64,000 nucleotides of DNA. Source: Acanthopleura granulata (lineage: Eukaryota > Mollusca > Polyplacophora > Chitonida > Chitonidae). A model generated the notes under the pieces. The model did no database searches. It was not told where the DNA came from and worked only from the letters and a program-made list of their open reading frames with translations. The stretch covers positions 18,406,447-18,470,446 of the forward strand of contig JABBOT010000007.1 of assembly GCA_016165875.1 (NCBI GenBank). The letters are read 5' to 3'. The position numbers and the translations under genes were made by a program. Each line of letters starts with the position of its first letter. Position 1 is the first letter of the stretch. Below are positions 12,201 to 27,200 of the stretch, one piece after another.

Positions 12201-15200
12201 TTTAATTGTGAAGGGGAATGGAGAAATAGCTTTACTAGCTTTTTAATAGCTGTTAAGGTATTCGTGCTCTACAAGATACACTTGTTCTATGAGATATCCG
12301 TGTAACACACGGTGAAAGAGATAGTTATATTCAGTTACTAATCACTCAATTTTACATATAACTCTTATATCACGCTCCTTTTTGGAATTATTTTCATATA
12401 TTTGTACATCTTGACAGTTCACACCATTGCATACCACGATTGCACTTCGCACGTATGCATTTTCAAATCTCTCTTTCACATTACTTCATCACACTGTTTT
12501 ATTTCAAGTGTTGAGCATTTCTTTACGTGAGAAACTTACGTATTTTGCATTTGGCTCCCATCCATCCAGGTGCACAGCCATGAGGACATTCTCCGGTCAC
12601 GTGATCGCAGCTGCCATTTTTGCAATTCCCACACTTCGTGGCGCATCCGGTACCAAAGAACCCTGTTGCACAAGCTGCGGACAGAGGACAGACACGTAAT
12701 GCGACACAGAAATGAAGTCTGGTCAAGATGACTGATGGAGGGATAAAGTTTCGTAGTGTAGACTTGGGTATATGGAGGGCCAGGTGACAATCATTATGGT
12801 ACACCAAACTCGCTTTGTGCACCGACTCTCTGTTGATCAAGTGCAAGGATTTTGTTTGTTTTCCTACATGTGACAGTAATCTGTGTCATTCCCATGCAAT
12901 TCTCACCCATTAAACAGCCACTTGTTCTCCAAATGAAAAGAATATCTGCGTGTCAGAGTGGAGAGTCGCATTGAGCAGACGACATGGAATGCAGGCAGAA
13001 CTCTTGTGGGCAAATACTTGGGTATATAACAGACTGAAATCAGGACACGTTTGGCATATGAACTAACTCTGTTGTTATTCAAGGTTTACATAAGATTTAC
13101 CAAACAAATAAAACAAACACAACAAAGAATCGTGTGCTTTACCTCAGCACTGAGAACCATGTATCTTACTCTGTTCACATTTCAGTCCCCTCCATCCAGG
13201 AAGACATCCCAGAATGCACTTGCCGGTCACGTGATCGCAGGTGTCGTTCTGACTGATGACGTTATCACAGTTTTTGCATGACAACATACAATCCACACCG
13301 TACTTCCCTTCAGGACATTCTGAAAGTAGAAATGTTGACCTTATTTAAAATAAAAATCGGTTTTATTCGATGAAACTCTTAAAGTCACTTTAAAAGTTCA
13401 ATGCCATGAGCAATTATTTGGTCTAATCGAGATACTGACATCGTACAAGTGCTTAACCCCCTATTTGAAAACGAAAATTGACTGTTTCCGAACAATGGGA
13501 ACGAACTCACTTACCTTGATCGCACTTCTGGCCATGGTATCCAGGGTCACATCCTCCCACACATCCGCCCGTCGCTTGGTTACAGGGTTTACCGCCCTTA
13601 CACCTCCCACAGTCCTCCTCACAGTTCACCCCGTACTTGTACTTTGGGCACACTGCTTGGACGAGAGAGTTTCAACAGACCATTATATACTGATTGTGAC
13701 GAGTGGAGCAGGGGGCGGATTCAACAGGTTATAAGGCCTGTGATATAGGTGGAGTTATCAACACCGTAGAATGTAATTTACATAATGTAAATTACATTCT
13801 CAAATAAAAGAATCTGTTGGAGGAAATGTAAGCGCGTGCATCCCCAATGCCATTGAGTACAGCTGTAGTAATCGTATAAACTGTAATTAGCAGAAACAGC
13901 GAAGTGATAGACTGGTGCTCGCAGAGAGTAGCAATGCTGATGAAGAAGACATTCCTTGCGTTCTTTGATAACTAAGCCAATCAGCGGCCTGTGTTGTAAC
14001 AATCAAACTTGTGTGCTTGTGAACTCTTGACAGAGATGTTTTGAAACGTTCACCTCAGTTCATGTGGTAAGATTTTAGAATTGCGTTTGGCTTTCTTGCT
14101 GGCAGTCAAATTAAGGATTCTGATCATTACCTAATAATGGATTCTGAATCATAGGAATTGTGTGCTTAAATATAATGACCTCACCAGTGGTGAAAATATT
14201 TGATATAATTCCACACTTGAACCCTAATTTCGACCTCTGACTTGCCTTTAAATCTTACGACTTTGTTAAATCGTTTATGTCTGAAAACTCCATGTTACAC
14301 GCATGTTTAGATCTGTGGATATATTTATGAACGGAGCACTCAGAAAGTTGGGATACATCCAAGTGGTTACTGTCTGTCCCATGGGAGTTCTGCTGGGTTG
14401 TTTTGTGCAAGCCGAGAAAAAATCACGAAATATCAGGCAAACTAAGCGTGTTTAACGTATAGCACCTAATTTGAAGGATCCACAATCCCATGTGAGTCAC
14501 TACCGGTACCAATGGCCACTTCCGGCCATTTCGGAAGTTTTACGTTAATAGCCTTTGGTGGTTTTTAAATTTAATGGAGTATTAAAATGTGACAATCCCT
14601 TGCATGTTTATTGCACTGGTTAAGGACACATAACTAGCTTGCTTGTTTTCCCAAAGAGTCAACATGGCTATGAGCACAATTTTGTCTCTTGAGTCTTACA
14701 AAAGCATCAGGGACAAAGCATTCTGGTTGCACAGAAATCTATTACACAAGAGTTTGAAACTGAAGTCAGCTAAAATAAACTGCAGGGCAACCATTTTGTT
14801 TCAGTGACCCTTTGCAGAAAAAAATACACGTATATTAAAATTCATGAACGTATCAAGACAAATTCTAGTTTAAGCCATAAATTAACAGAATACATGAGTC
14901 TGGCTGAATTTATAGAGAATCTACTTTCTGATTACAAGTTTTGACTAATATTACACCACCAGAAACAGGAGAATATCTACCACAGTTCACTCATTTGTTT
15001 TCTCTGGTTGAGAATTGTATCTTTAATAAATATTAGAAGCATCGAACACGTCACATGTAACTCAAGCCACAGTAAATCCGTCTATTATGGTATCTTTGCA
15101 CAAATTCAGTATGCTTTCTTTGATTTTTAATGCAGCGTTTTTATGTCACAATTGAGCCCCAGGCATTGTGTCACGTAATCTCTAGGTAGCAGTCGCCGAT

Positions 15201-18200
15201 TGTATCACTGCTTCAAGAATCAGGAACTAAAAGTTTCCTCCCGGTCCCACTTACTGCTTAGTTCAGGCTTCAGCTTTAACCAAGCAGTAGGTTTTAAGCT
15301 AAAATTGTTGTCCGACTCTGAAATACATGCATAAAATCGCTAAAATATTTGATCGCTGATTGTGAACCATCAAGTCACCACAACTTCAATTAAGCCTGAG
15401 AGTAATATTTTGATGCGTAAAGATTAACGTTTTGGACATTAACATAAATTGGTTTTCTGAAGCGAACCCGTAGAGGAGTGATTCTATAGCGTCAGCGCAG
15501 GTCTTCAAAATTAGCACTTCGTCGCTCAGGCTGCCGAGCTTTTTAAACTGATTCCCACCCAAAAAATGTTATCTGTTGTTAGTCATTAGATCTCAGTAGA
15601 AACAGTCTTGGTGGTCCAAAACCCCGGGTGTGTACGTGAGAGAAAGCAGGAATTATCCATACCATCAAAACCACACAGCTATTGAATTCTAACCTGTCCT
15701 TGTGCCTACATCGTACTCATGTCATCTTTAAATACCAGAAAATCTGATAGCAATAGCCGGCAGCTCCTTGAGTTTCTCGTATTCCGCAAAGGTAATTTGG
15801 TTTATTGGCCCAGCCTTAATTGGCAGGATGTATACACTGGCAGTTGATGGTTGTCGTAAAGTATCACTGTGAAGCGATATCACGTGTATCGATTACGACA
15901 TCGGTCGTGTGACGTCCACATAGCACAAAGTTTGTTAGGTAACGGCTGTAAAAATTGTAACTTGTTACCAGATGCCTTGACCGACATGGTCCTATGCCTT
16001 ACGGTGTTATCTCTACAGCACAACATGATATTTGTTAGCTCAGATAACAGCGGAGTTGTCTTACGACCAACTTTGTATATTTTGTTACGAAAACCGTGAA
16101 GATTAATTGCGGTGTTGTAGTGTAAGAAGTGTATAAAAACTGTTGAGAAATAAAATGAAGGTAGCTATACAGTTGTAAACATTGAAAAACCTGTCGATTC
16201 TAAATGTTAACAGATGAAGACAGATAAAAAAAGATCAGTGCTGGCAAACTTTGGGTGTTTTGGGTATACTGTAACGTCTGTTCAAATTAACCGCGGTTTC
16301 CTTCGTTGTGGTTCTACAAGGCATCAGTTGATGACAATTTTACGGCCACTAATCATATCCTTGATAATACAGGTGGTTAGCTCTGATATACGAGAAGGGA
16401 AAATGGGTTTTACTGGCAGAGAATTGTCCACGTTAATGACCAGCTACGTAAAAGAACGTTTATATTTAAGATGGCCAATGTGTTTTTAATTAACACTGGA
16501 TACTGTGCCTCTCCACTCCCAAGTTTTATATGCCTCAACGTAACACACTTTGGCCCATAAGCAAGTGCGTGTATTCCAAACTAGTTTTAGATAGGAAATA
16601 GAGCTCAGTAGTGTTCAACCTCGTTTTGTTACTCTTTTATTGACAACCCGTTATAACTGATGTCACAGATTAGAACCAGGGGTTTGCGCGAGGTCATGAG
16701 CAATTAACATGGAGACATATTATTTCATTTATTTACTTGATTAGCATATTATGACGTACTCAAGAATATTTCATTTTTATGACGATGGCCAGCATCATGG
16801 ACGGAGGAAACCAGGCAGAGCCCGAGGGGCAACGCGCGATCTGCAGATTTATATCTTTTCATTGTACACATATATGTTCCTATGGTTGTTGCACAATGTG
16901 AATGTTGAGACTGCTTTATAAGACAGATCGTGATGTATCGTACTATACACAGTAATACAGTAATTTAGTTTGTATTTTACAGACATTTTTTATTCTTTTT
17001 CATATACATCGTGGGTCAAAGTTCACAATCCCAAGTGCTCACCTTTGTCGCATTTCGGCCCCGTCCAGCCGGCCACGCATCCGTTGTGACAGAGCCCCCT
17101 AGCGGCATCACATGGCTCATCTAATGCACAATGGCCGCAGGAATGGATGCAGTTATGGCCGTATCGAAATTTACTGCATTCTGGGAGAAAAACAAATCTT
17201 AGAAACTTGCTAGATATTTGCTACAATGAGAGCAAGAGAATATATGAAGAAGAATCTATAGAGCATTACGAATGTTAATGTTGGACAGACCAGGAAAAGT
17301 GTATTGTTAACGGAACGTTAGCAAACATGTCGTGTCTCTGGGTAGGTTATAAACTATGTTGATATTAATGCATTGTATGGTTTATTTCCCATGTCTAGTA
17401 AACGGACAGTGGTTAGCTTATAACTTTTACTTTATTTTATTTATTTTAAAGATTGCCAATGAATTCTTGAAATCGGGTCTGACATGTTGTATTTATTTCA
17501 TTATTTAATTGTTTGGTGTCTTACGCCATACTGAAGAATATTTCACATACGACGACGGCAAGCATTATGGTGGGAGGGAACCGAACAGGGCCTGAGAGCA
17601 ACCCACGACCATCCACAGGCTTGCATGGTGTAAGAAAATGTTTCAAGACAATGTCGGTCATGTACATCGGGAGTACAATGTAGTGCAACTAATTTGTAAT
17701 ACATTCTGTCAGCCTCGTTACGTTATGTGTTATGTTAATTCTTGATCACCTTCCATACCTTTTTCACAATTAACACCTGTTCGTCCGAGTACACAGGAGA
17801 AGCACCGGCCCGTGCTCCTCTCACAGCCCGACTGGCAGTATAAGCCACAGCTCTGTGTACAGTTGCTGCCATAAAATCCCACCGGGCAAACTGAAAAAAG
17901 ACGAAATGGCAGACATTTTGTTCAGAAAAGATCATATGATATACAGGAAATATCTAGATATGTTAACGTAATTAACGCCAATAGTGCTGTATTTGTTAGC
18001 TTGGTCAAAAGTACCCGGTGAAGCACATGAACTTGATATTTTACTAGATCCAGAGATTAACGTTAAATGTTAAATCATAAAATATATAAACGATGGGGAG
18101 GTCAGATAGAAACGAAGAAGAACTGGTTACAGTTTGATGAGACAGGCACAATTCATTAGAATGCAATAGTAAACTGTCCAAAGGCAAACTGAAAGATACG

Positions 18201-21200
18201 ATATTGTAGACATGTTGCTTTAGCAAAAAGTTAACAAAGGGAGGTTGTGGGAAATGGGACAATGGGAAACATTTCATGGTTTTCGTTATATTGGTCCCCA
18301 AAACAAAGGCTTCATTTTGAAATTATCATGGTGAGCACAGATTCAATTGAGTTGATGGAACAACACGTCACTGCAGTTGACTATTCTGAGATTTCGAGTG
18401 ACTATGCTCATGTAACGTGACCTTGCACCTACAGAGATGACAAATTGTAAACATGTTTTTCTGGAAGGAATCCCGATTTCGAAGGATGCCAGTTTTTGAT
18501 TTGCAAGAGTTCAGTTTGTACTCGCCATAAAGACCCGAGGTGACCTCACGCCACGACAGGATGTCGGTAATTAGAGCGCGCAATGTCTTCCGGAGAAATA
18601 CTTCACTAGTGTTTCCCTTAGACGAGTGTCTCCTTCCGCAAGCGTCTATCCCCCTCAGCGGACTATTTATCGCCAGACTTTATACCGGGTGAGTTGAACC
18701 CAGGGGAATATGATATAAAAACCAAGAGATTACTTTGCCTGTGCCAGGCAATCAACGGTCTGAAATTTGCTGACTGGATATTTTAACACAAAGGCCCATA
18801 TAGGACTGTTTGCAAGATAACTTTCATGGGAGGTATTTCTTTCCGACCTAGTGCATGGCGACTAGGTTACAAGCCGGATTGGAAATAGTTATGTTGCAAT
18901 TCTTGAATATATACTATGTTACCAGTTTGCCATAAAAGGATTAGGTAAAATGTTAGGCGGGAAAGTTTCTCCATTTGAGTTTCGCGTCCTAATTCAGTCA
19001 TGTTGTATGTGCTGCATCACTTAATCACCATGCATGTGGAGACACCAGCGATGACACTTCCCCTTCCGAAAACTTTGAGGGAAATGGAGACTATTTCGTT
19101 TTCCTTCCAAGTGGTTTCCAGTCAACAACACGTGTTCTCCCAAAATCTTGCGTGTACTGTCTGTTTCATGTTAATCGTCTATTTCGTTTAAATCAAGATG
19201 ATGTCTCCGTGCACAGAGCAGTATCAATGCAGACTTATTTACAATGCTGCCTGACAAAAACACCGTACTGAATTACACCAAATGCCTTATAGTGGAATTG
19301 GCCAACCAATACTTGTCAAGATTATCTCTATTAAATGTTGTGGGGTTAAAACCACGGTGGCAACCACAGTGAAATAAGTCGCATAACGTAACATAAATGG
19401 AGCACAGATTCGTAATTGCTTGTTACCTATCTAATCTGCGTCACAATAATATCATCATTTCTACTATTGTAACCTTCCACAAACGTACTGCTGACACATG
19501 TGACTAATTATCTGTTTAGGGTATGAATATATGTGTCAAAATGGACAAGACATTGAACCCATCCACTGCCCCCTCCCTATCCTCCATTCTGATTCTTCTC
19601 CAGAAAACCCTTCCGGTTTATCTCTCTACAGCCTCTCCGGTTTATCTCTCTACAGCCTCTCCGGTTTATCTATATATCTATTTAGTCTTTTCGGTTTACC
19701 TCTATGTCAACATTGATGTATTCATCGCTATATTGTGCTTGACTTCATTTGCTCATTATTTCTCTAGGCTGCAAATTTGCATTGCTGGAAAGGCCGCATA
19801 CAGATAATATCTGTGTATCCAGGAGTTAAAAGCTAAGAAGGTGCTTATTGTGTGGTTTGCTTGTGGTTGCGGTTTACCCCATACACAGCCTTGTTGAATA
19901 CTTTAAGACAGCCGCAAGAATATCCTTCGTGTTATCTTGGACATCCACTTGAGACAAAAACGGAACAGAGTCCTATGGGTTGCTTATAGACCAATATATA
20001 TACATAGATATATGCGCCTTTGGCTGGATAGATGCTAGAAGGTTGTTGCCAGCTCAATCAAAAGTGAAATCGACATACACCCAGAAATACGAACCATCCA
20101 CATGGCGCATAGGGTTATCATACAGTCTTCCTAAGGTATCGCTGTAGTCTATTGTGCCATTGTTTCAGAGAAGAAAAACATCGGCATAAGAAACAGACGT
20201 GGGTGTCGTGTGACGTAACAAATGACTAATATAAATATATATCACAGTGTCAGCAACGTTAACTATGGAGGACAATCTGACACTATAGGGCCCGCCATAG
20301 AACCCAAACATTTGTGTATGTGGCAGGGGAGGGGTAGTGGTAGGGTGGGGGTGGTAACTCCCGTCCTATTCAGATTAACATCATATCGATGTAAATCTGT
20401 ATGTTTACTGACCGTTTGTATTATATCTTCTTCGCTTAAAGACTATAGCTGGTCTATACCAAATGTAATTTATTTATTTACTTGTTTCACGTGTGTTTCA
20501 CGCCGTACTCAAGAATCAAGAACTGCCACATCTTGACGAGGCAACCAAGTAACCTCAGCTGGGTTGACAGCCTCGCCTTGACAAGGAAACCGAGGAGCCT
20601 CAACAGAGAGCCACCGCACCATCACAAAGAAACCAAGTAGCCTCAGCAGAGAGCCGCCGCACATTTACAAGGAAACCAAGCAGCCTCGACAGAAAGGCGC
20701 AGTACCTTAACGAGGAAACCGAGCAGCCTCAACAGAAAGCAACCGCACGTTGTCACGGAAGCCGGTCAAATTCTGCGGAGAACAGGCGCACCTTGACAAT
20801 GAAACCGAGTAGACTAGGTGGAGAAGGGCCACACCTTGACAAGGAAAACGATCAGACACTGCGGAGAACCACTTCACGTTGTCAAGGAAACTGCACAGAC
20901 TCCACAGAGATCCGCCTCACCTTGCCAAATTCCCCGTGTAAAAATGCAAGGAATCTACAGTAGCTGAATCAGATTGTAAAGTTGTCTCAGTATAACTGCA
21001 CTTTGCCTTTTAAATGCCTCACAGCGACTCAGAAATCCACAAATAAACTCCGGGGCCTGTTAAGTGATAACCCGTCAGGCGTGGTTCAGTGACGTAATTC
21101 GGCAAGAGATAAATTTGAGGAAGTCATGAAGTACTTATAGAGCTGTTACTTTGGTCTACAGGAGATAGATGCAGAGAGGGAAAAGAAGAGGGGTCAGAGC

Positions 21201-24200
21201 TCCTGACGGGTGGGTGGCGAGAGGAAGTTAAAGTAATAAAACTCAGGAACCATTGATCTTGCATAAGGAAGGTATGGGAATATACAATACAGCAAGAAAA
21301 CTGTAAACGTCACGATCTCACACTCACTGCTCGCCCATAGCCCATTGAATACCAAGCTCAGGTAAAATCTAATCTCCACCAATGTATAAACGGCATGATC
21401 TGACCTTCATAACTCTTCCGTTAGCCACTGAATACCAAAGAGAGATAAAACCCATTCAGCTTTAAATCACTCAATGCCATACCCAAAAGAATTGAAAATG
21501 TGCATAAATCTTGGAAGTTAAATCGGCCGAAAACCATGAAAAGTGAACCTGTTAGCAGGGTTTAACTCTTCTGGAAAGGCATAGGCCTAATCGGTGTTCA
21601 GAAACGTTTAGAACCCATTTTCCTTTTTCCCGATCGCAGAACCTTGTATATGTGGTATTTACACAAGGCATCACAATCAAGCTTCAGTTATAAAATACTA
21701 TGATAAACACCCTGGATAAGTCTGTCAACGCGCTGCATAGACAGGATCTATGTCCCGCCAACCCAAGATTATAGGTCAAATAAACATGGCACAGTTTTAT
21801 TTTAACCACGGTGTGCTTCCATGGTCCGTTACAACAACAACGTGTGAGAGATATAAACTTGTCCTACTGAATTCTTTCTTAACAAGGAAAACTGAATCAC
21901 GAATTGTGATCTCGGCATTTTCACCCATAACCTCAGGCTAAGCAGAATTCCTGCACTGAACTATGAAACAGACCACCACGTCAGTCTCAAGGTTTCAGGT
22001 CATGTAGTTGGGAATACATGTGCATACTGTTTTATATATAAGCATAAATCATGTCTGTGCATAATCTGCTAGCTTCAGATTGAATTAATCCAATATCAGT
22101 TCCTGAACAGCTGCTGCCCACTGTCCACTACATATATATGCCGTTCATATGGATGCCTCCACATGCTACCTTTGTAATATAGGGCGAGGCAACAGAGCAT
22201 TCTAACGAGGTAGTAGAGCGAGTCAGCGAGGCTGGGAGATGGCTCACCTCGCAGTCTTGCATCCTCGTTACCTCGCTGTTTCGCTTCCTCGCTGCATCGA
22301 CCAATGTAATGTAAAACGAGATAGGAAGGCAGTGAGATAGGGTGCAGCAAGCCAATTAGCGAGATTGTCAGGCAGCGAGATGATTCGCTTCGCTACCTGA
22401 CTGGCTCGCTACCTTGCCGTTCATCACAAAGGTCGAAGTAGAGATGTAGCGAGCGCTCCTCTGTCGGCTTCCGCACTTCCATCATGTTTTCACATGTCGG
22501 ATACAAACACGCCACTTACCAGATTCGAACTAATACCAGTAGAAATGCAGATGTGTTTAAGAAGATGTATACAGAGAGGGCTTTAGAGCATAGAGGTTAA
22601 TGGCTTCCACTTACGTTGAACAATTCTGTCAGCTTTACGAGCTTCTTGCTCAGATAAGTAATCTCGACGTTGGACATGCGCGAATGGACTTCCTGTGTAG
22701 ATAGTACGTCTCTTGTACAGCAGGATGGGGTACCCAGCCGTTGTGTTGTGATATCACTGGTTGGTTGACAGCCTCTCAGGTGTTATCTATATTTCCGACC
22801 AAAGATGAACTCCTCTCTACTGTTCAGCTACACCCCTTCCAAAATATTCACCCACCCAAATAGAAATCACTGGCGTTGGCCGAACTCGTTTTTCTGGCGC
22901 CAGATTTGGGACTTAACATGGCGTTGGTCTAAAACAAAAACAGTTCCTAAGAACTGCGTCTGCACAGTGTCTTTAAAGAAGACGTGAATGCTAATGGGCT
23001 GTGAAGGTGTGACACTCCAGAGCTTGGTCACAACATGACCCAGATGTTCTAAAGGCCCACAGAAGGTCGGTCTAGACCAGACGTATGGGGTGGAGGTGGG
23101 GGTGGGGGGTACATACACAGAATAACATACTAAAGTGTTGTCTCAAAGGCGTCGCCCTGCAGTTGTATAGCGGATTAATGCCGTTTTCTACATATAAAAC
23201 ACTTTAACAATTAACAACAGGATTAACAGGATCTCAAATACGACTGCCGCAAATACCACTTGTTGTATGCCAGTGGTATATATAACAGTGTATAAAAGTC
23301 TGTATGGTACTTCACACCTTTGGCTGTATGGAATGTTCTGTGAAATGCAATTTTCACACAATGGAGCGTTTTTGAACAGAACGAAGGATTACAATGTTAA
23401 CCGAGAACCCATGAAAGAGTGAAGTATGTTAGCACTAAGCATAATGGTACCGTCATCAGTTATCACCAACGGTTGCAAAAAGTGTTCACTAGAACGAAGA
23501 ACTTTCTGAAGTTCAACAGAACACATAATATACTCTGTAGCTTTGAAGCCACTTGACAAATTTCTTTAATGTTTGCCTACGGAGTAAAACGTAGCCTAAT
23601 ATGATTAATTCGCTGCTCTATGGCCTGTTTCAACTCGGGGTATATCCGGGTCCAATTCAGTCTTAGAGAATCATTTATCAGCAGCTTCGATAAGCTTTCA
23701 ACTGAGAGAATGTTCCTAACTCTGTGAGCAATACCTAATCTCCGTTCCCATAATAGGTCATATTTCTGCATGCATTACGTACCACACCAAAATCGCAGGG
23801 TTAACTATGTTGAGAACTTGTAAATGTTTGTTGCGTATAAGTCGTCTCTGTCATAATACATTAGCACACTGTTTACATCAACTCTTCGTGTTCCATGAGT
23901 TAAGACGGGTCCGTATTTCGAGCTCGACGTTCTCTAATTAGCCCACCATCAATAAATTAACCACTTGTAATTGAGTCTGGAAGCGAAGAACCGCGCGCAA
24001 GACCAAACAATTTCATAGCAGGTCAGAGACGGCATTATTAATCAATGTTGTAGTTGAGACATCGCGGAGTCTCATGTAATCTTTCTCAGTGCTAGGGACG
24101 TAGTTTATGGAGGCCTGGAGTCTGTCGTAGTTACACCATGCAGACAGTGTGAGAGACGTCTTGATCCAAGATACAGCGCGTAACAGAAAACCTTTGTTTG

Positions 24201-27200
24201 GTCGGAGACCGAGAAACCGTACAAATGAATAGCAGATCTGATGGGGGGCCTGGACTGTTTCATACTCATGTGAAATAATTAGGAATGTAATACTGATAGT
24301 TTGAATGAACGAGCAGGGTGTTACAGGCCGCTGGCTCGCGATACGGTACGTCTGGTAAGGAATGTGCAGGATGTACGCGCCATGTCGTGATAAAACCGAA
24401 GCGATGTGGCGCACTACGCACCATACTGGAGTTCGTCAAGGCGGTCGGTCTGCCCAGAGAGATGACACGTTACGGGTGAGCCTGTCTCAAGACTCGAAGC
24501 CCGAGCCATGTCGGGCAACCGGCGCTTGTCATGATAACAGGGCTTATGATACATTAAGCAGTGGTGAACCCTGTAACTGCTAAATGGGGATTGGGGCTGA
24601 GCGATCACAGATACCGCTCTCTGCTTACAAATCCTCACAGAGCAAGACTCTGTTCTCAAACTCACCTCAAAATTCACAATTGTTTGCTTTAACAGAGTAG
24701 CGCCTCTATCTCTCTCTCTCTCTCCCCCTTCCTCCCCCCTCTCTCTCTCCCCCCTTCCTCCCCCTCTCTCTCTCGCTCTCTCCATTAAATAAGGATAAGT
24801 ATAACTCACCTGATTCCCTCAAGGTCATAATCATACCTTTACCGTTGATATATGGAGTGTAACAGTTTAATACCATTTATTCGTGTTACCATGGTTATTT
24901 GTCTCTTTATCAATTGAAGAAATAAAGCCGCTTGATTTTTTATCAGCATACACAAATCTTAAATTTGAAATTTAGTGCATGCACACCAAGAATTTTTCAA
25001 TCATAAGATGGCTAGCAGTTTTATGGCGTGAGGAAACAGAAGAGCCCAGCGTAAACCACAAACCTTGGCAAGTTATTGACAACCCTTCCCTCATTTGACG
25101 AACAGATGGACAGATGTGACGAATAATAATGGTGAAAGAACCTAAGCGTCGAAACCGACATTCGTATACCAGACGTCAACTAAAATGGGCGTTCAGGCTC
25201 AATAATAGCAAGACCAGTTTCCAGAAGTGACAAATAACACAAATCACCAAAGAACTAACAAAGTATATAAAATGTAAAAAATTAAGACGGATCCATGCAA
25301 AGAGAAGCAATCTACAGTTTCAACATTAGACTGTGCAAAAGACAACAGGAGCGTAGTCAATCGTTTATTGCCACCAAAGCCTCTCAAGCTTTAAGATCGA
25401 GAGAAACTGCAAATTCCATGTCCAAGGTCGGCTTTGAACCCGCACCTACCAATTGAAAGAAAAGCGCCTCTACTGACAAGTTTCAGATTCGAGGTAATAA
25501 CCTCAGCGTAGTGACGATGTAACTATGAGCTATTGTGCTCTCTGTTCGTAGTAAATATTTTGGGCATTTTGACATCACACTTGAAACATCACTCTCTATT
25601 CCATAGACACATGGTCACATACACAGTTGGAGAATTAAAGTTGTCGACATGATATTCGCCCACTGCTGTCTCTCACCAGTCCAACTGCGCAAGAATTCAA
25701 ATCCAACGCCCTTGTGAGCAACTGATCATGTTCAAGGTCGGGCCTTAAGAAGACAAGAGCGGTAAGCGTACCTACATCAGCTCTGAATCCTAATGAAGAC
25801 GAGCTCAAAGATTAACTAGCATTTTATCTTCTTAAAAAATGTAAGCTGGAAAGTCATCCCTTTGTATTACTTGGATACTTCCGACAATCTGTCCCTGAAG
25901 CAGCATAATCTGGATGCTGTTTAATACCTGTACGCATTCTGAACCTGCCTGTATCGAGATACCAGTCTGGAGAAGGGTTTCCAAGCTCGACATTACTGGT
26001 ATTAGTTTGCACTTACCCCCTTTGGGCTGGGGCAACGAAGTCGAGTTAGCCAACTTTTACGTTATCATTCAATAAAGGCTCCATTTTCATAATAATATTG
26101 GCGTTGTAGTAAACAGAATGCCAGAAGTGACAACCTCTTGCTTTGTGACCGTGCCATGTACAGCGAAGGCTAGCAGACATCTGACTGTGAATCGACCCAA
26201 GCCAATCAGTAGTTCTTGATAAGTACCCTACGAGGAGTGAAGTTACTGAGCGATCTCACAATCCTGGAATAACTATCTCACAACTCGGCATATCTCTCCG
26301 AAAGTTTTGACACAGAACGCATCAAGTTGTAACCAGAAATCTTGATCTTCGGGTCATGTGAAAGAAGAATCCGCGTATGGTAAATGATGGTCAAATACTT
26401 TGCAGAGACAATGACGAATCTTTTCAGCATGAATTAGAATCGAGTCTTTTATTCCTGTCTTTATTACTCTTCACGCAATACATGTTTGTATAAAATGCGG
26501 AATCATACATAGAAATAATGCTCTCCCAAAGCCCCCGCCCCCAACAAGAAAAACCCCTTAACCTGTTCAAATCATCTAGGAAGACATTGTTCTCAACATG
26601 GTGAAGATGCAACATTTGTATATTATCCAGTAAGTTTACGAACTCAAATACATCCCAGACTCAAATACATTGTTCTCAACATGATGATGATGCAATATGA
26701 TGATGCAATATTTTTGTATTATCCAGTAAGTTTACGAACGCAAATATATCCCAAATTAGTCCCATGCTTTGTTGGAGGTTCTCCATTAAATTGTTCAACT
26801 TGAATACTGGCAATGGTTTCCATTTCCCCGAACAAGGCGCTCTGTGCTCATGAGTACTCCTCAGAGTTGGGCATTCGTTATAATCTCGGGACGACCGAAT
26901 CATTAACGTCGACGTTGACGTCGAAGCATTCAATGAAAAGACTACAGCGTACAGATTAAACCAGATCAACGACAATAGTGTAGTAGTTGGCAAATGATCA
27001 TTCGGCATATTGTGAATTTACCTTAAGTAAGGGTTTTCTAACTGTTCATGTAAATGGGTAATAAGTAGCAATTTAGACACCCCCTAGCCCCATGGTTTAA
27101 GCAACATCAGATAAGAAAAATATGCATTGATATCAGTGATCCAGAAAAATTCAAAATGCTGTGCTGTCATCACATGAAAACGTTAAAGTGCCCCTGAAAT

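Noticed and set aside
14000..17000. Further EGF exons between repeats 2 and 3
   Set aside because: No Cys-rich phase 1-1 stretch with splice sites is visible on the minus strand.
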